A stretch of DNA of 64,000 bases from Alphaproteobacteria bacterium (GCA_016793165.1 JAEULA010000071.1:93448-157447), one strand, 5' to 3'. Counted from the first letter of the stretch, positions 8,418-18,183 are shown. Made by a program: numbers and translations. The notes: generated by a model from the sequence alone, not told the origin.

Positions 8418-10061
8418 CTACGCCAGCGCCGCGGCCAGCTCGCGCAGCGCGGCCTTGCGGACCTTGCCGGTGCTGGAGGCGGGCAGGGCATCGAGCGCGA
8501 CGATGCGCGCGGGACGCTTGTAGGGCGCGAGTCGCTCGGCGCACCAGGCGAGGAGCGCCGCCTCGTCGGCGTCCGCGCCCGGGGCGAGCTGGACGAAGGC
8601 GACCACGTCCTCGTTCGCGGCGACGCCGGGACGGCCGACGACCGCGGCGATCGTCACGTCGCGATGCGCGCGCAGCACGGCCTCGACCTCCTCGGGGTGG
8701 ACATTGAAGCCCGAGCGGATGATCAGGTCCTTGGCGCGGCCGACGATGAACAGCGTCCCGTCCGCGTCCTGCCGCGCCAGGTCGCCGGTATCGAGGAAGC
8801 CGTCGGCGTCGATCGTCGCGCGCGTCAGCGCCTCGTCGCGATAGTAGCCGCGCATCACCGTGGGGCCGCGCACGCGCAGCGTTCCGACATCGCCGCGCGC
8901 GACGTCGCAGCCGTGCCCGTCGACGAGGCGGAGCTCGAGCCCGGGGAGCGGCGGGCCGACGGCATCGTCGTCGCGATAGGCGTCGATCAGGGTGGTCGAG
9001 ACGGTCGGCGCGAGCTCGGTCATGCCGTAGCCGTTGTTCAGCGCCACGCCGAACAGCGCCTCGGTCTCGCGCTTGAGCGTCATGTCGAGCGGCGCGCCGC
9101 CGGCGGAGAGGTAGCGGATCGTCGCGAGCCCCGGCGAGGCGGCATCCCGTCCGGCCGCTCGGCCAGCGCCACGCGCGGTGCCGTGCGCAGGCGGCGCTGC
9201 GGGCGCGCCACGCGCGGGCCCGATGCCGTCGGGGACCGCGCGCTCGAGCATGCGCGCGAACATCTGGGGCACGCCCTGGAACACCGTCAGGCCCTCGCGC
9301 GCGATCAGCGCCAGGGCCGCGGCCGGATCGAAACGCGCGACGAGGTGGAGGCAGGCGCCGTTGAGCGTCGAAGCGAGGAAGACCGAGGCGAGCCCGAAGA
9401 CGTGGCTGATCGGCAGGCCACCGAAGACGCGGTCGGTCGTCCGCAGCCGCCGCAGCGCGCCCGACCAGTGCGCGACATGCAGCAGATTGCGATGGGTGAG
9501 CAGCACGCCCTTGGGCATGCCGGTCGTGCCGGAGGTGTAGATCACCGCGCCGACGTCGCGGGCTGGGTCGCCGCTGACGGACTCCGGCGCGGCATCGCGC
9601 GCATCGGTCAGCGTGAACTCCGGGATCGCGCCCCACCGCGTCGTCCGCGCTTCGAGCCGGGTCGCATGCCGCTCGGCATCGCCCGACACGTCGACGGCGC
9701 AGGCGACGAGCCGCGCCACGCAATGCGCGAGGATCGCGTCGATCTCGCGCGCGGTGAGCCGGGCGTTGAGGATCACGGGCCAGGCGGCGAGCCGGCTGGC
9801 GGCATGGACCAGCGTGGCGAGCACCAGGCCGTTCTCGGCGATGATCGCGAGCCGGTCGCCCGCGCGCAGGCCGCGCGCGGCGAGCTCGCGTGCGGCGAGC
9901 GCGACGGCATCCTCCCAGTCGCGATTGCTCCATCGCGTGGCGTCCTGGACCAGCGCCGGCGCGTCGGGATGGAACCGCGCCTGCAGGCGCGGGATGTCGT
10001 CGATCCGCCGGACCGCTTCGCCGCCGATCGCGGCGCCGGACCCGCCCGCGGCCTCGCTCAC
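8418..10061 (-). CDS. Acyl-CoA synthetase / AMP-dependent ligase
   Basis: A 547-residue class I adenylate-forming enzyme that activates a carboxylic acid to its CoA thioester. It shows the P-loop YTSGTTGMPKGVLLTH near residues 170-185, NNGYGMTELAP, the hinge-region FLDTGDLARQDADGTLFIVGRAKDL, GFNVHPEEVE, and the C-terminal catalytic lysine in PASSTGKVRKAAL. A low-complexity Ala/Gly/Arg-rich insertion (about GPARGAPAAPPAHG) sits before LSAGGAPL. The start is GTG at 10061, which overlaps the stop of the acyl-CoA dehydrogenase gene as GTGA; no ATG gives a family-like N-terminus. It belongs to an operon with acyl-CoA dehydrogenase and sulfatase. Acid substrate unknown. Confidence 0.9.
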   Translation of the reverse strand: MSEAAGGSGAAIGGEAVRRIDDIPRLQARFHPDAPALVQDATRWSNRDWEDAVALAARELAARGLRAGDRLAIIAENGLVLATLVHAASRLAAWPVILNARLTAREIDAILAHCVARLVACAVDVSGDAERHATRLEARTTRWGAIPEFTLTDARDAAPESVSGDPARDVGAVIYTSGTTGMPKGVLLTHRNLLHVAHWSGALRRLRTTDRVFGGLPISHVFGLASVFLASTLNGACLHLVARFDPAAALALIAREGLTVFQGVPQMFARMLERAVPDGIGPARGAPAAPPAHGTARGAGRAAGRDAASPGLATIRYLSAGGAPLDMTLKRETEALFGVALNNGYGMTELAPTVSTTLIDAYRDDDAVGPPLPGLELRLVDGHGCDVARGDVGTLRVRGPTVMRGYYRDEALTRATIDADGFLDTGDLARQDADGTLFIVGRAKDLIIRSGFNVHPEEVEAVLRAHRDVTIAAVVGRPGVAANEDVVAFVQLAPGADADEAALLAWCAERLAPYKRPARIVALDALPASSTGKVRKAALRELAAALA

Positions 10062-11212
10062 CCCTTGGCCTCGCGGATCATGTTGCGCGCGATCACCAGC
10101 TGCTGGATCTGCGACGTGCCCTCGTAGATCCGGAACAGCCGCACGTCGCGGTAGAACCGCTCGACAGCGTAGTCCTGCATGTAGCCGGCGCCGCCGTGGA
10201 TCTGCACGGCGCGATCGGCGACGCGGCCGACCATCTCGGAGCAGAACAGCTTGCAACAGGCCGCGTCGGTGGCGACGTTCGCGCCGCCATCCTTGCGCCG
10301 CGCCGTCTCCAGCACCATCGAGCGGCCGGCGAGCGCCTCGGTGCGGCTGTCGGCGAGCATGGCCTGGACGAGCTGGAACTCGGCGATCGGCTGGCCGAAC
10401 TGCTCGCGGTCCATGGCGTAGCGCAGGGCCTCGTCGATCAGGCGCGTGGCGACGCCCACGCAGACCGCTGAGATGTGCAGCCTGCCGCGATCGAGGACCT
10501 TCATCGCGGTGCGAAAGCCCTCGCACTCGCGCCCGCCGAGCAGCGCATCGTCGGGCACGTGGCATTCGTCGAAGATGACGTCGCAGGTATGGGCGCCGCG
10601 CTGGCCCATCTTGCGGTCGGGCTTGCCCAGGCGAAGGCCCGGCGTGCCGGCGGGGACGAGGAACGCGGAGACCCCGGCCGCTCCCTTCTTCGCGGCGTCG
10701 CTGCGCGCAAAGACGGTGAACAGCCCGGCATGCGGCGCGTTGGTGATGTAGCGCTTGGTGCCGTTGAGCACCCAGCCGTCGGGCGTGCGCCGCGCACTGG
10801 TCTTGAGGCTCGCCGCGTCCGAGCCGGAGTCCGGCTCGGTCAGCGCGAAGGAGCCGACGACCTCGCCGGTCGCCAGGCGCGGCAGCCAGCGCTCCTTCTG
10901 CGCCGGCGTGCCGTCGATCACGATGCCCTGGCTGCCGATGCCGTTGTTGGTGCCGATCAGCGAGCGGAAGGCGGGGGAAGTGCGGCCGAGGGCGAAGGCG
11001 GCCAGAACCTCCTCCTCCATCGTCAGCCCCAGGCCGCCATAGGCCTCGGGGATCGACATGCCGAACAGTCCGAGCTGGCGCATCGCGCCGATCACCTCGG
11101 GCGGCACGCGATCGGACTCGGCGACCTCGTCCTCGCGCGGGATCAGGGTCTCGTCGACGAAGCGCGTGATCTGGGCGAGGAAGGCCTCGAGCGTCTCGGC
11201 ATCGCGGATCAT
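10058..11212 (-). CDS. Acyl-CoA dehydrogenase
   Basis: A 384-residue FAD enzyme that introduces an alpha,beta double bond into an acyl-CoA. Family landmarks are FALTEPDSGSDAASLKT in the middle domain, YITNAPHAGLFTVFARSD, MDREQFGQPIAEFQ, and the C-terminal FRIYEGTSQIQQLVIARN, where the glutamate is the catalytic base in short-chain members. The ATG at 11212 gives the usual length. It is coupled (GTGA) to the acyl-CoA ligase downstream and starts 56 bases after the sulfatase stop. The pairing suggests oxidation of an acid released or activated in this operon; chain length and electron acceptor are not determinable here. Confidence 0.93.
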   Translation of the reverse strand: MIRDAETLEAFLAQITRFVDETLIPREDEVAESDRVPPEVIGAMRQLGLFGMSIPEAYGGLGLTMEEEVLAAFALGRTSPAFRSLIGTNNGIGSQGIVIDGTPAQKERWLPRLATGEVVGSFALTEPDSGSDAASLKTSARRTPDGWVLNGTKRYITNAPHAGLFTVFARSDAAKKGAAGVSAFLVPAGTPGLRLGKPDRKMGQRGAHTCDVIFDECHVPDDALLGGRECEGFRTAMKVLDRGRLHISAVCVGVATRLIDEALRYAMDREQFGQPIAEFQLVQAMLADSRTEALAGRSMVLETARRKDGGANVATDAACCKLFCSEMVGRVADRAVQIHGGAGYMQDYAVERFYRDVRLFRIYEGTSQIQQLVIARNMIREAKG

Positions 11213-11268
11213 GTCGGTCTCGTGGGCGGTCTCGTGGACGATCTCGTGCCCGGGCGCGCCGGCGGGCC

Positions 11269-12732
11269 TCAGTATTTCGCGACGCGGTGCGGTCCGGGGT
11301 CGATCGTGGCGGCGAGCGCGTCGAGATGATGGGTGATCAGCGCGCTCTGAAGCCCGTCGTCGCGGCCCCATTGGTTGTCGAACTCGCCCGGATCGTGGGC
11401 ATGGTCGTAGATCTCGCCGAGCCCGGTGCCGTGGTAGACGATCGTCTTGTACCGGCCGTCGAAGCTCATCGTGCCGTGGCTCGCATTGGGCAGCGCCAGC
11501 GCGTCGTTGTACTCGGCGACGACGACTTGCTTGTGCTGGTGCGGATCGGCCTTGCCGGAGAGCAGCGGCACGAGCGATCTGCCCTGCATGTAGGGCGGCA
11601 CGGCGAGACCCGCGCTGTCCAGCAGCGTCGGCGCGAGGTCGACCAGCTCGACCAGCGCCTCGCTGGCGACACCGGCGGCGAAGCGCCGCGGCCAGCGGAA
11701 CATCAGCGGCACGCGCACGAGCCCGTCGAAGAAGCGGCAGCCCTTCAGGATCAGCCCGTGGTCGCCGAGCAGCTCGCCGTGATCGGAATGGAACACGACG
11801 ATCGTGTCGTCGAGCTGGCCGGTGTCGCGCAGGGCCGCCAGCACGCGCGCCAGCGCATCGTCGATCAGCGAGATCATCGCGTAGTAGGCGGCCTTGATCA
11901 GTCGGCCGTCGAGCGTATCGGGCGCGGTGTAGGCGAGGGCCTCGCGCGCGGCGACGTCGGCCGGCTTCACGGCCATGCGCTGCGTGGGATCGCGGGCGAC
12001 CATCGCCTGCTGGTCGACGCCGGCGAAGGCCTGCTGGCGGACGAGATCGCCGGGTTCGAAGCGCGGCGGCGGCAGGATGTCCGGGTCGAAGCGCGCGAGG
12101 TATTCGGCCGGTGGATCGAAGGGAGGATGCGGGTCGAAGGGATTGACCGAGAGAAGCCAGGGCGTGTCGCCGCCGCGGCGCTCGCGGATGAAGCGCTCCG
12201 CCATCTCCGCGCACCACGTGGTCTGGTGGTATTCGGTCGGAATGCCCGGCCCGACGAACCCCGAGACCTTTGCATAGAGCTCGACGGGATCGACCTTCTT
12301 CTCCTGCGCCAGCCAGTCGGCATAGGCGTGGCCGCTCGGGTAGTCCGGCGTCGGGTGATGGCTCCACAGGAATGTGCGGTAGCCGTCGTCGGGACGCTGC
12401 TCGAGATGATGCGAGGCGGAGAGGTGGAGCTTGCCGATCAGGCCGCAATCGTAGCCGGCCTCGGCGAAGAGCTTCGTCACCAGCCGCTCGCCCGGTGGAA
12501 AATAGGCGTTGCCGTTGCGCTGCACGCGATGCGCCGCCGGATAGCGGCCGGTCAGGAAGGTGGCGCGCGACGGCGTGCAGATCGGGCTCTGGCAGAAGGC
12601 TCGGGCGAAGGCCACGCCCTCGCGGGCGAGGCCGTCGAGGGTCGGGGTCTGCGCATAGGCGTTGCCCAGCGCGCCGATCGTGTCCCAGCGCTGCTGATCG
12701 CTGCAGAACCAGAGAATGTTGGGTTTGCGCAT
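11269..12732 (-). CDS. Sulfatase (arylsulfatase / choline-sulfatase family)
   Basis: A 487-residue alkaline-phosphatase-fold sulfatase hydrolysing sulfate esters. The N-terminus NILWFCSDQQ supplies metal ligands including Asp12. The signature CTPSR at residues 52-56, within PICTPSRATFLTGR, contains the cysteine converted to formylglycine. HSDHGELLGDHGL carries further metal ligands. There is no signal peptide, so it appears cytoplasmic, unlike many arylsulfatases. It is the first gene of a minus-strand set with acyl-CoA dehydrogenase and acyl-CoA ligase, suggesting an organic sulfate ester whose acid part is then degraded. No formylglycine-generating enzyme gene is present in the window. Confidence 0.92.
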   Translation of the reverse strand: MRKPNILWFCSDQQRWDTIGALGNAYAQTPTLDGLAREGVAFARAFCQSPICTPSRATFLTGRYPAAHRVQRNGNAYFPPGERLVTKLFAEAGYDCGLIGKLHLSASHHLEQRPDDGYRTFLWSHHPTPDYPSGHAYADWLAQEKKVDPVELYAKVSGFVGPGIPTEYHQTTWCAEMAERFIRERRGGDTPWLLSVNPFDPHPPFDPPAEYLARFDPDILPPPRFEPGDLVRQQAFAGVDQQAMVARDPTQRMAVKPADVAAREALAYTAPDTLDGRLIKAAYYAMISLIDDALARVLAALRDTGQLDDTIVVFHSDHGELLGDHGLILKGCRFFDGLVRVPLMFRWPRRFAAGVASEALVELVDLAPTLLDSAGLAVPPYMQGRSLVPLLSGKADPHQHKQVVVAEYNDALALPNASHGTMSFDGRYKTIVYHGTGLGEIYDHAHDPGEFDNQWGRDDGLQSALITHHLDALAATIDPGPHRVAKY

Positions 12733-12962
12733 GGCGCGACCTTAGACCCACGCGCCGGACGGCTCCACCACGCCGACGTGCCGCCGGGGGCCGCGCCTCG
12801 TAACGGCGGCGGCATCGCGGCGAGGGCCGCGATCGGGCGTGCCGGTGGATGGCGCCGCCGGGGCGCGGGGCGTCCTCGCGCCGTCCCCGGGGGGCGATCG
12901 AAGCCTGCCCCGCGCGTGGCTGCGAGGGCGGAAATTCATCGATCCTTTAGGGCGCAGCGGCA

Positions 12963-15464
12963 ATGGTCCCTTACGGTATCGAAGGGGTCGAGCGCCTGCG
13001 CATGACGACGACCGCAACCATGCCGCCGCGCCGCCGCGTCGCGGTGCTCGCCGCGGCAGCCGCCGCGGTGGCGGGCGCCGTCGCGGCCGTCGTCGGCGAC
13101 GCCATGTCCGCTTCGGCCGGCCTCCTGGCCGCGGCTCTGCTCGCGGCGGCGGCATGGCGCGTTCACGGCACGACGGACGCCGCGCCGGTCGAGACGCTGC
13201 TGCGCGGCGCCATGGACACGCTCGACACCGGGATCATCATGCTCGGTCCCGACGATCGCATCGTCGCGTGGAACGACAGGCTCCGCGCGATGGCGCCGGA
13301 CGTTGCGGCCGTGCTTCGTGCCGGAATGACCTTCGAGGAGATGGTCGCCATCGCTGCCGACGTCGCCGTCGCAAAGGGCGGCGCGGCCACGCGCGAGGCG
13401 TATGTCCGCGCGCGCATGGCGCAGCATGCGCACCCGGGCGTGGAATTCGAGGTCGCGCGCGGCGGCGGCCGCACCATCCGCGTCCGCGAAGACCCGATTC
13501 CCGGCGGCGGCTCCATCATCACCTACCGCGACATCACGGCCGAGCGTGCGGCGCGCGATGCCGCCGCGACCAGCGACCGCCTGGCCCGCGACGCGATCGA
13601 CAGCATCGGCGAGGCGATCCTCATCTTCGACGCCGACGGTCGCCTCGTTCACTGGAACGGGGTCGCCGAGACCATGTTTCCCCACGCCGCCGGATGCCTC
13701 GAGTGCGGGCTGGAGGCGCGGGCGTTCATCGAATTGCACGCGCACTCGGCGCTCTTCGCCGTCGCCCCCTCGCAGCGCGTCGAGTGGATCGACGGCTGCG
13801 CCCGCGCGTTGGGGACGCCGGGATTCCAGGCGTCGCATGCCCTCGCGGACGGACGCGTCGTACGCGAGCGGGTCCATGCGCGGCGCGGCGGCGGTGTCGT
13901 GCTCGTCTATCAGGACGTCACCGCCGAGACGGCCGGCGCCGCCGAGCTGGCGCGGGCCAAGGCGCAGGCGGAAGCCAGCGAAGCGCGGTTCCGCGATTTC
14001 GCCGAGGCCTCGTCGGATTGGTTTTGGGAGACGGGGCCCGACGGCCGCATCACCTGGATCTCGAGCGGTATCGCGCGGTTCGGGTTCGAGCCCGAGGCAT
14101 TGTTCGATCGGCGTCGTCCCGATCTGCCCTACACGGTGCCGAGCGGACAGCCCGGCATCGCCCGGCTTGCCGCGGCGACGGCGAACCGCGAGCCGTTCAG
14201 GGACGTCGAATACGAGGGTGTCCTGCGGGACGGCCGGCGCGCGATCATCCTCGTCAGCGGCGTGCCCGTGTTCGCGCCCGACGGCCAGTTCCTCGGTCAT
14301 CGCGGCACGGGACGCGACGTGACCGCGGCACGCGGCCGCGACCGCGAGCTGGAGCATCAGTCGCACCTGCTCCGGACCATCTTCACCAGCATGGACGAGG
14401 GCATCAGCGTCTTCGACAGCGAACTGCGCCTGGTCGCGTGGAACGATCGGTTTCCCGAGCTCACCGGCGCCGGCGATCTGCGGGCGGGCATGGCGCTGCG
14501 CGATGTGCTCATCGCGCAGGCGCGCGGCGGCGAGTTCGGCCCCTGCGAGCCGGAAGCCGAGGCCGACAGGCGCATCCGCGCGCGGTGGGGCGCTCCGGCC
14601 CTGGTTTCGGAGCGCAGGCGCCCCGACGGCCGGACGATCGAGATGCGCCGCCACCCGGTCGCGGGCGGCGGCGTGGTGACGATCTACGTCGACATCACCG
14701 AGCGCAAGACGCGGGAGCTTCATCTCGCCGAGGCGATGGATCGCGAGCGCGATCTCGCGGCCCAGCAGCGCCGCTTCGTCTCGATCGTCGCCCACGAGTT
14801 CCGTACGCCCCTGACGATCATCGACGGAGCCGCGCAGCGTGTCGCGCGCTCGGGCGCCCAGGCGGGCTCCGACGACGTGAAGACCCGCGTCGAGAAGATC
14901 CGCGGCGCGGTCTCGCGCATGTCCCTGCTGATCGACACGATGCTCAACTCCGCGCGCCTGGATGCCGGGACGATCGAGCCCATCTTCGCGTCGCTGGACA
15001 TCGTGGCGCTGCTGCGGACGGTCGTCGCCCGGCAGGAAGGGGTCGCCCCGGGGTTCGACATCGTCGTCGAGAGCGACAACGCTTGCGTCGAGATCCGGGC
15101 CGATGCCCGGCTGCTCGATCAGGTGTTCACCAACCTGGTCGCCAATGCGATCAAGTATTCGGGCGAGAGCCGGCGCATCGAGATCGCCGTCGCCCGCACC
15201 GTGTCGGGCGTTCGCGTCTTCGTGCGCGATTTCGGCATCGGCGTCCCCGAGGACGAGGTCGGCAGGCTGTTCGTCCGATTCTTCCGCGCCAGCACCGCCA
15301 AGGCCCTGCCGGGCACCGGCATCGGTCTCAATCTCGTGAAGGAGCTGGTCCAGCTTCATGGCGGTTCGGTCGCGGTCGAGAGCCGCGTCGGTGCCGGGAC
15401 GTGCTTTGCGGTCGATCTGCCTGCGATGCCGGCCCCGGGGCCGGCGAACTCCGCGGCGGCCTGA
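12963..15464 (+). CDS. Multi-PAS sensor histidine kinase
   Basis: An 833-residue sensor kinase. After a short N-terminus come two hydrophobic stretches (about residues 27-62), likely a membrane hairpin. Four PAS-like domains follow, at roughly 80-190 (LDTGIIMLGPDDRIVAWNDR), 205-320 (IGEAILIFDADGRLVHWN), 335-460 (DWFWETGPDGRITWIS) and 470-590 (MDEGISVFDSELRLVAWN). The HisKA domain carries the phospho-accepting His611 in VAHEFRTPLT. The ATPase domain has N box LVANAIKYS, G1 DFGIGVPEDE and G2 GTGIGLNLVKE. No response regulator lies next to it. An in-frame ATG at 13002 is an alternative start; neither has a clear ribosome-binding site. The signal sensed is unknown. Confidence 0.9.
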   Translation: MVPYGIEGVERLRMTTTATMPPRRRVAVLAAAAAAVAGAVAAVVGDAMSASAGLLAAALLAAAAWRVHGTTDAAPVETLLRGAMDTLDTGIIMLGPDDRIVAWNDRLRAMAPDVAAVLRAGMTFEEMVAIAADVAVAKGGAATREAYVRARMAQHAHPGVEFEVARGGGRTIRVREDPIPGGGSIITYRDITAERAARDAAATSDRLARDAIDSIGEAILIFDADGRLVHWNGVAETMFPHAAGCLECGLEARAFIELHAHSALFAVAPSQRVEWIDGCARALGTPGFQASHALADGRVVRERVHARRGGGVVLVYQDVTAETAGAAELARAKAQAEASEARFRDFAEASSDWFWETGPDGRITWISSGIARFGFEPEALFDRRRPDLPYTVPSGQPGIARLAAATANREPFRDVEYEGVLRDGRRAIILVSGVPVFAPDGQFLGHRGTGRDVTAARGRDRELEHQSHLLRTIFTSMDEGISVFDSELRLVAWNDRFPELTGAGDLRAGMALRDVLIAQARGGEFGPCEPEAEADRRIRARWGAPALVSERRRPDGRTIEMRRHPVAGGGVVTIYVDITERKTRELHLAEAMDRERDLAAQQRRFVSIVAHEFRTPLTIIDGAAQRVARSGAQAGSDDVKTRVEKIRGAVSRMSLLIDTMLNSARLDAGTIEPIFASLDIVALLRTVVARQEGVAPGFDIVVESDNACVEIRADARLLDQVFTNLVANAIKYSGESRRIEIAVARTVSGVRVFVRDFGIGVPEDEVGRLFVRFFRASTAKALPGTGIGLNLVKELVQLHGGSVAVESRVGAGTCFAVDLPAMPAPGPANSAAA

Positions 15465-15596
15465 GGCGACCTGCCCGGTCGATCGGGCACCGCCGACCGG
15501 CCTTGGCCGGCGGCAGCCGAAGCGCGACGGGGGAGGTTGTCAGCGTGCCGCCCGTCATGCGCTACTCGACGCAATCGCAACCCGGAGAGAGACGCC

Positions 15597-16571
15597 ATGA
15601 GGACCCGCCGTTCACTGCTCGCCCTTTGCCTGGCTGTCGCGCTGGCGGCGCCCGGTGTCGCCGCGGCCTATCCGGACAAGCCGATCCGGGTCGTCGTTCC
15701 GGTGGTCGCGGGCGGCTCGACGGATCTCGTCGCGCGCTCGTTCCAGATGGCGATCGAGAAGCTCAAGGCGCTGCCGCAGCCGATGGTGATCGTGAACAAC
15801 GGTGCGGCCGGCGGCGTCGTCGGCACGCGCATGATCAAGGATGCGGAGCCCGACGGCCACACGATCGGCGCGTGGCACATGGGGCTGCTGACGGCGCCGG
15901 CGATGGGCGTGGTCGAATACGACCACACCGCCTACGACCTGATCGCGCAGGTCGGGGCGATCCCGATCGGCCTGGCGGTGAAGGACGACTCCCCGGTCAA
16001 GACCGTCGCCGACCTCGTCGCCGCCGCGAAGGCGCGGCCGGGCGAGGTCACCGCGGCGATGAACGTGGGCCTGCTGCCGCATTTCGTGCCGCTGATGCTG
16101 GCGCATGAGACCGGCGTGAAGTTCCGCTTCGTGCAGGCCGGCGGCGGCGCGGTGCGGCTCAAGTCGGTTCTCGGCGGCCATACCGAGTTCAGCCTGTTCT
16201 CGGTGCCCGAGTTCCTGAGCTACACGCCCTCAGGCATCCGCCCGATCGTCGTGTTCACCGACAAGCGGGACCCGCGCGTGCCCAATGTCGGCACGACGGC
16301 CGAGTCCGGCTTCAAGCTGACCTTCGGCGAGCGGGTCATGTACCTGGCGCCCAAGGGCGTGCCGGCGGCGCGGATGGAGGTGCTGCGCGCCGCGATCCGC
16401 ACCGCGATGGCCGATCCCGAGCTGATCGCCAAGCTGCGCGAGCAGGGTGTCGACCCGATCTACGTGCCGGGGCCGGAGCTCAAGACCCAGCTCGACGAGC
16501 AGATGGTCCGCATCAAGGCCGTGGCCGACGAGATCAAGGCCGCGATGGCAGCGGAGAAGAAGTCCAACTGA
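15597..16571 (+). CDS. Tripartite tricarboxylate transporter substrate-binding protein (TctC family)
   Basis: A 324-residue periplasmic binding protein of the Bug/TctC family. The signal peptide is MRTRRSLLALCLAVALAAPG and the mature part begins YPDKPIRVVVPVVAGGSTD, the family hallmark that closes over a carboxylate ligand. The ATG at 15597 follows CCGGAGAGAG; an upstream in-frame ATG would break the signal peptide. It converges on tctA, the membrane component of the same transporter type, which ends at 16705 on the other strand. The three parts TctA, TctB and TctC are therefore present but split between strands. A small organic anion is the likely ligand. Confidence 0.93.
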   Translation: MRTRRSLLALCLAVALAAPGVAAAYPDKPIRVVVPVVAGGSTDLVARSFQMAIEKLKALPQPMVIVNNGAAGGVVGTRMIKDAEPDGHTIGAWHMGLLTAPAMGVVEYDHTAYDLIAQVGAIPIGLAVKDDSPVKTVADLVAAAKARPGEVTAAMNVGLLPHFVPLMLAHETGVKFRFVQAGGGAVRLKSVLGGHTEFSLFSVPEFLSYTPSGIRPIVVFTDKRDPRVPNVGTTAESGFKLTFGERVMYLAPKGVPAARMEVLRAAIRTAMADPELIAKLREQGVDPIYVPGPELKTQLDEQMVRIKAVADEIKAAMAAEKKSN

Positions 16572-16592
16572 CCTCCGGGCCCGTGGCCAACC

Positions 16593-16621
16593 CGCGGCGA
16601 GCGAGGGGCGCGCTCGCCGCG
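16593..16621. terminator. Bidirectional stem-loop terminator
   Basis: A perfect inverted repeat with 11-base arms (CGCGGCGAGCG and its complement) and a seven-base loop lies between the convergent tctC and tctA genes, 22 bases after the tctC stop. There is no strong uridine tract. Confidence 0.65.
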
Positions 16622-16704
16622 TTCCAGCGGGGCGTGATCCTGTCGGACCAGGGCATGGCGCGTCGCGCGCCCTAGCGTCTCCGTGCTCTCCGCGCGGCCG
16701 GCGG

Positions 16705-18183
16705 CTAGCCTGGCCTGCGTCTCCGCCACGAGCGCACGAAGGGCCAGAACAGCACCAGAACGGACACGACCAGGAACGACCCGGAGATCGGCCGCGTGAA
16801 GAGCGGCGTGAGGTCGCCGGCCGTCGCCATCAGGCCCGAGCGCAGCTCGGTCTCGGCGACGGGCGCGAGCACGAGGCCGATGACGAAGGGCGCCAGCGGC
16901 ACCTTGGCGATCTCGAGGCCGAAGCCGATGGCGCCGAAGGCCAGCATCACCCAGACGTCGAAGACGCGGTTGTTGAGCGCGAAGGCCCCGACCACGCAGA
17001 ACACCAGGACGAACGGATAGAGGAAGTGCGCGCGGATCAGCATCATCCGCGCGAACACCGCGCAGCCCACGGTCATGAACGCGAACATGAGGACGTGGGA
17101 CACGAGGTGCGAGGCCATGATCGCGTTCACGATCTCGGGGTTGTTGCGGTAGAGCAGCGGCCCCGGCTGCAGGTTGTGGATCATCAGGGCGCTGAGCAGG
17201 ATCGAGTCCGTCAGGCCGCCCGGTATGCCGAGCGCCAGCAGCGGCACGAGCGTTCCGCCGGTCGTCGCGTTGTTGGCGCTCTCGGCGGCGACGATGGCTT
17301 CCTCGCTGCCATGGCCGAACTTCTCGGGCGTCTTCGACAGGTTCTTCGCCGTGGTGTAGGCGACGATCGAGGCGATGGTCGCGCCGACGCCCGGCAGGAT
17401 CCCCATCCAGATCCCGATCACCGAGGAGCGCAGCATGTTCCAGCCGTGCACGACGTAGTCGCGCAGCGAGATCATGATCCCCGCCATGCGCGCCCTGATG
17501 TGGTCGGTGCCCTGGTCGATGTTGATCGTGTCGGCCAGTACCTGCGACACGGCGAAGATGCCGATGATGACCGGCAGGTTGTTGAAGCCGCCGTCGAGCG
17601 CGTGCCAGTCGAAGGTCAGGCGCATCATCCCCGAGGTCTCGTCGATGCCGGGCATCGACACGAGCATGCCGAGCAGCGCCGCGATCAGGCCCTTGAGCTG
17701 CGAGCCGTCGCTGAGCGAGGTGATCAGCACCAGCGCCATCACGACGAGCGCGAAGTTCTCGAACGGGCCGAAGGCGACCCCGAGCTTCGCGAGTGGCGGG
17801 GTCAGCATCACGAGCACCAGCCAGGACAGGCCGCCGCCGACCAGCGAGGCCGCGTTGCCGAGGCCGAGCGCGCGGCCGGGATAGCCGGCCTTCGCCAGCG
17901 GGTAGCCGTCGAGCGTCGTCATCACGGCGTTCGGCTCGCCGGGAATGCGCATCAGCGTCGCCGTCACCAGCCCGCCGCTGACCCCGCCGACGAACATCGC
18001 GATCATCAGGATCACGGCGTTGATGCTGGTCATGTGGTAGGTGAACGGCAGCGTCAGGGCGAGCAGCATGCCCGCGGTGATGCCCGGCAGCACGCCGACC
18101 GCGATGCCCAGCAGCACGCCGCCGACCATGATCAGCAGCGGCTTGAGCGTGAAGAGGTGCACGAACGCGTCGAGCAGCGTCAT
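16705..18183 (-). CDS. Tripartite tricarboxylate transporter large membrane subunit (TctA family)
   Basis: A 492-residue integral membrane protein with 11-12 predicted helices. TctA landmarks are GVLPGITAGMLLALTLPFTY near residue 30, the glycine- and proline-rich GILPGVGATIASIVAY in the middle, and LVPLLALGIPGGLTDSILL. It moves a carboxylate or related anion using an ion gradient, with TctC delivering the ligand. The start overlaps the stop of tctB as ATGA, so the two subunits are translationally coupled. It is the last gene of the minus-strand operon that begins with the LacI-type regulator. Confidence 0.94.
   Translation of the reverse strand: MTLLDAFVHLFTLKPLLIMVGGVLLGIAVGVLPGITAGMLLALTLPFTYHMTSINAVILMIAMFVGGVSGGLVTATLMRIPGEPNAVMTTLDGYPLAKAGYPGRALGLGNAASLVGGGLSWLVLVMLTPPLAKLGVAFGPFENFALVVMALVLITSLSDGSQLKGLIAALLGMLVSMPGIDETSGMMRLTFDWHALDGGFNNLPVIIGIFAVSQVLADTINIDQGTDHIRARMAGIMISLRDYVVHGWNMLRSSVIGIWMGILPGVGATIASIVAYTTAKNLSKTPEKFGHGSEEAIVAAESANNATTGGTLVPLLALGIPGGLTDSILLSALMIHNLQPGPLLYRNNPEIVNAIMASHLVSHVLMFAFMTVGCAVFARMMLIRAHFLYPFVLVFCVVGAFALNNRVFDVWVMLAFGAIGFGLEIAKVPLAPFVIGLVLAPVAETELRSGLMATAGDLTPLFTRPISGSFLVVSVLVLFWPFVRSWRRRRPG

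Noticed and set aside
12839..16108. A 1089-codon plus-strand frame over the sensor kinase and TctC genes, and an 807-codon minus-strand frame opposite the kinase
   Set aside because: Both conflict with the kinase frame, which carries all histidine kinase motifs; their translations are Arg/Gly-rich or Asp/Arg-rich without recognisable features.
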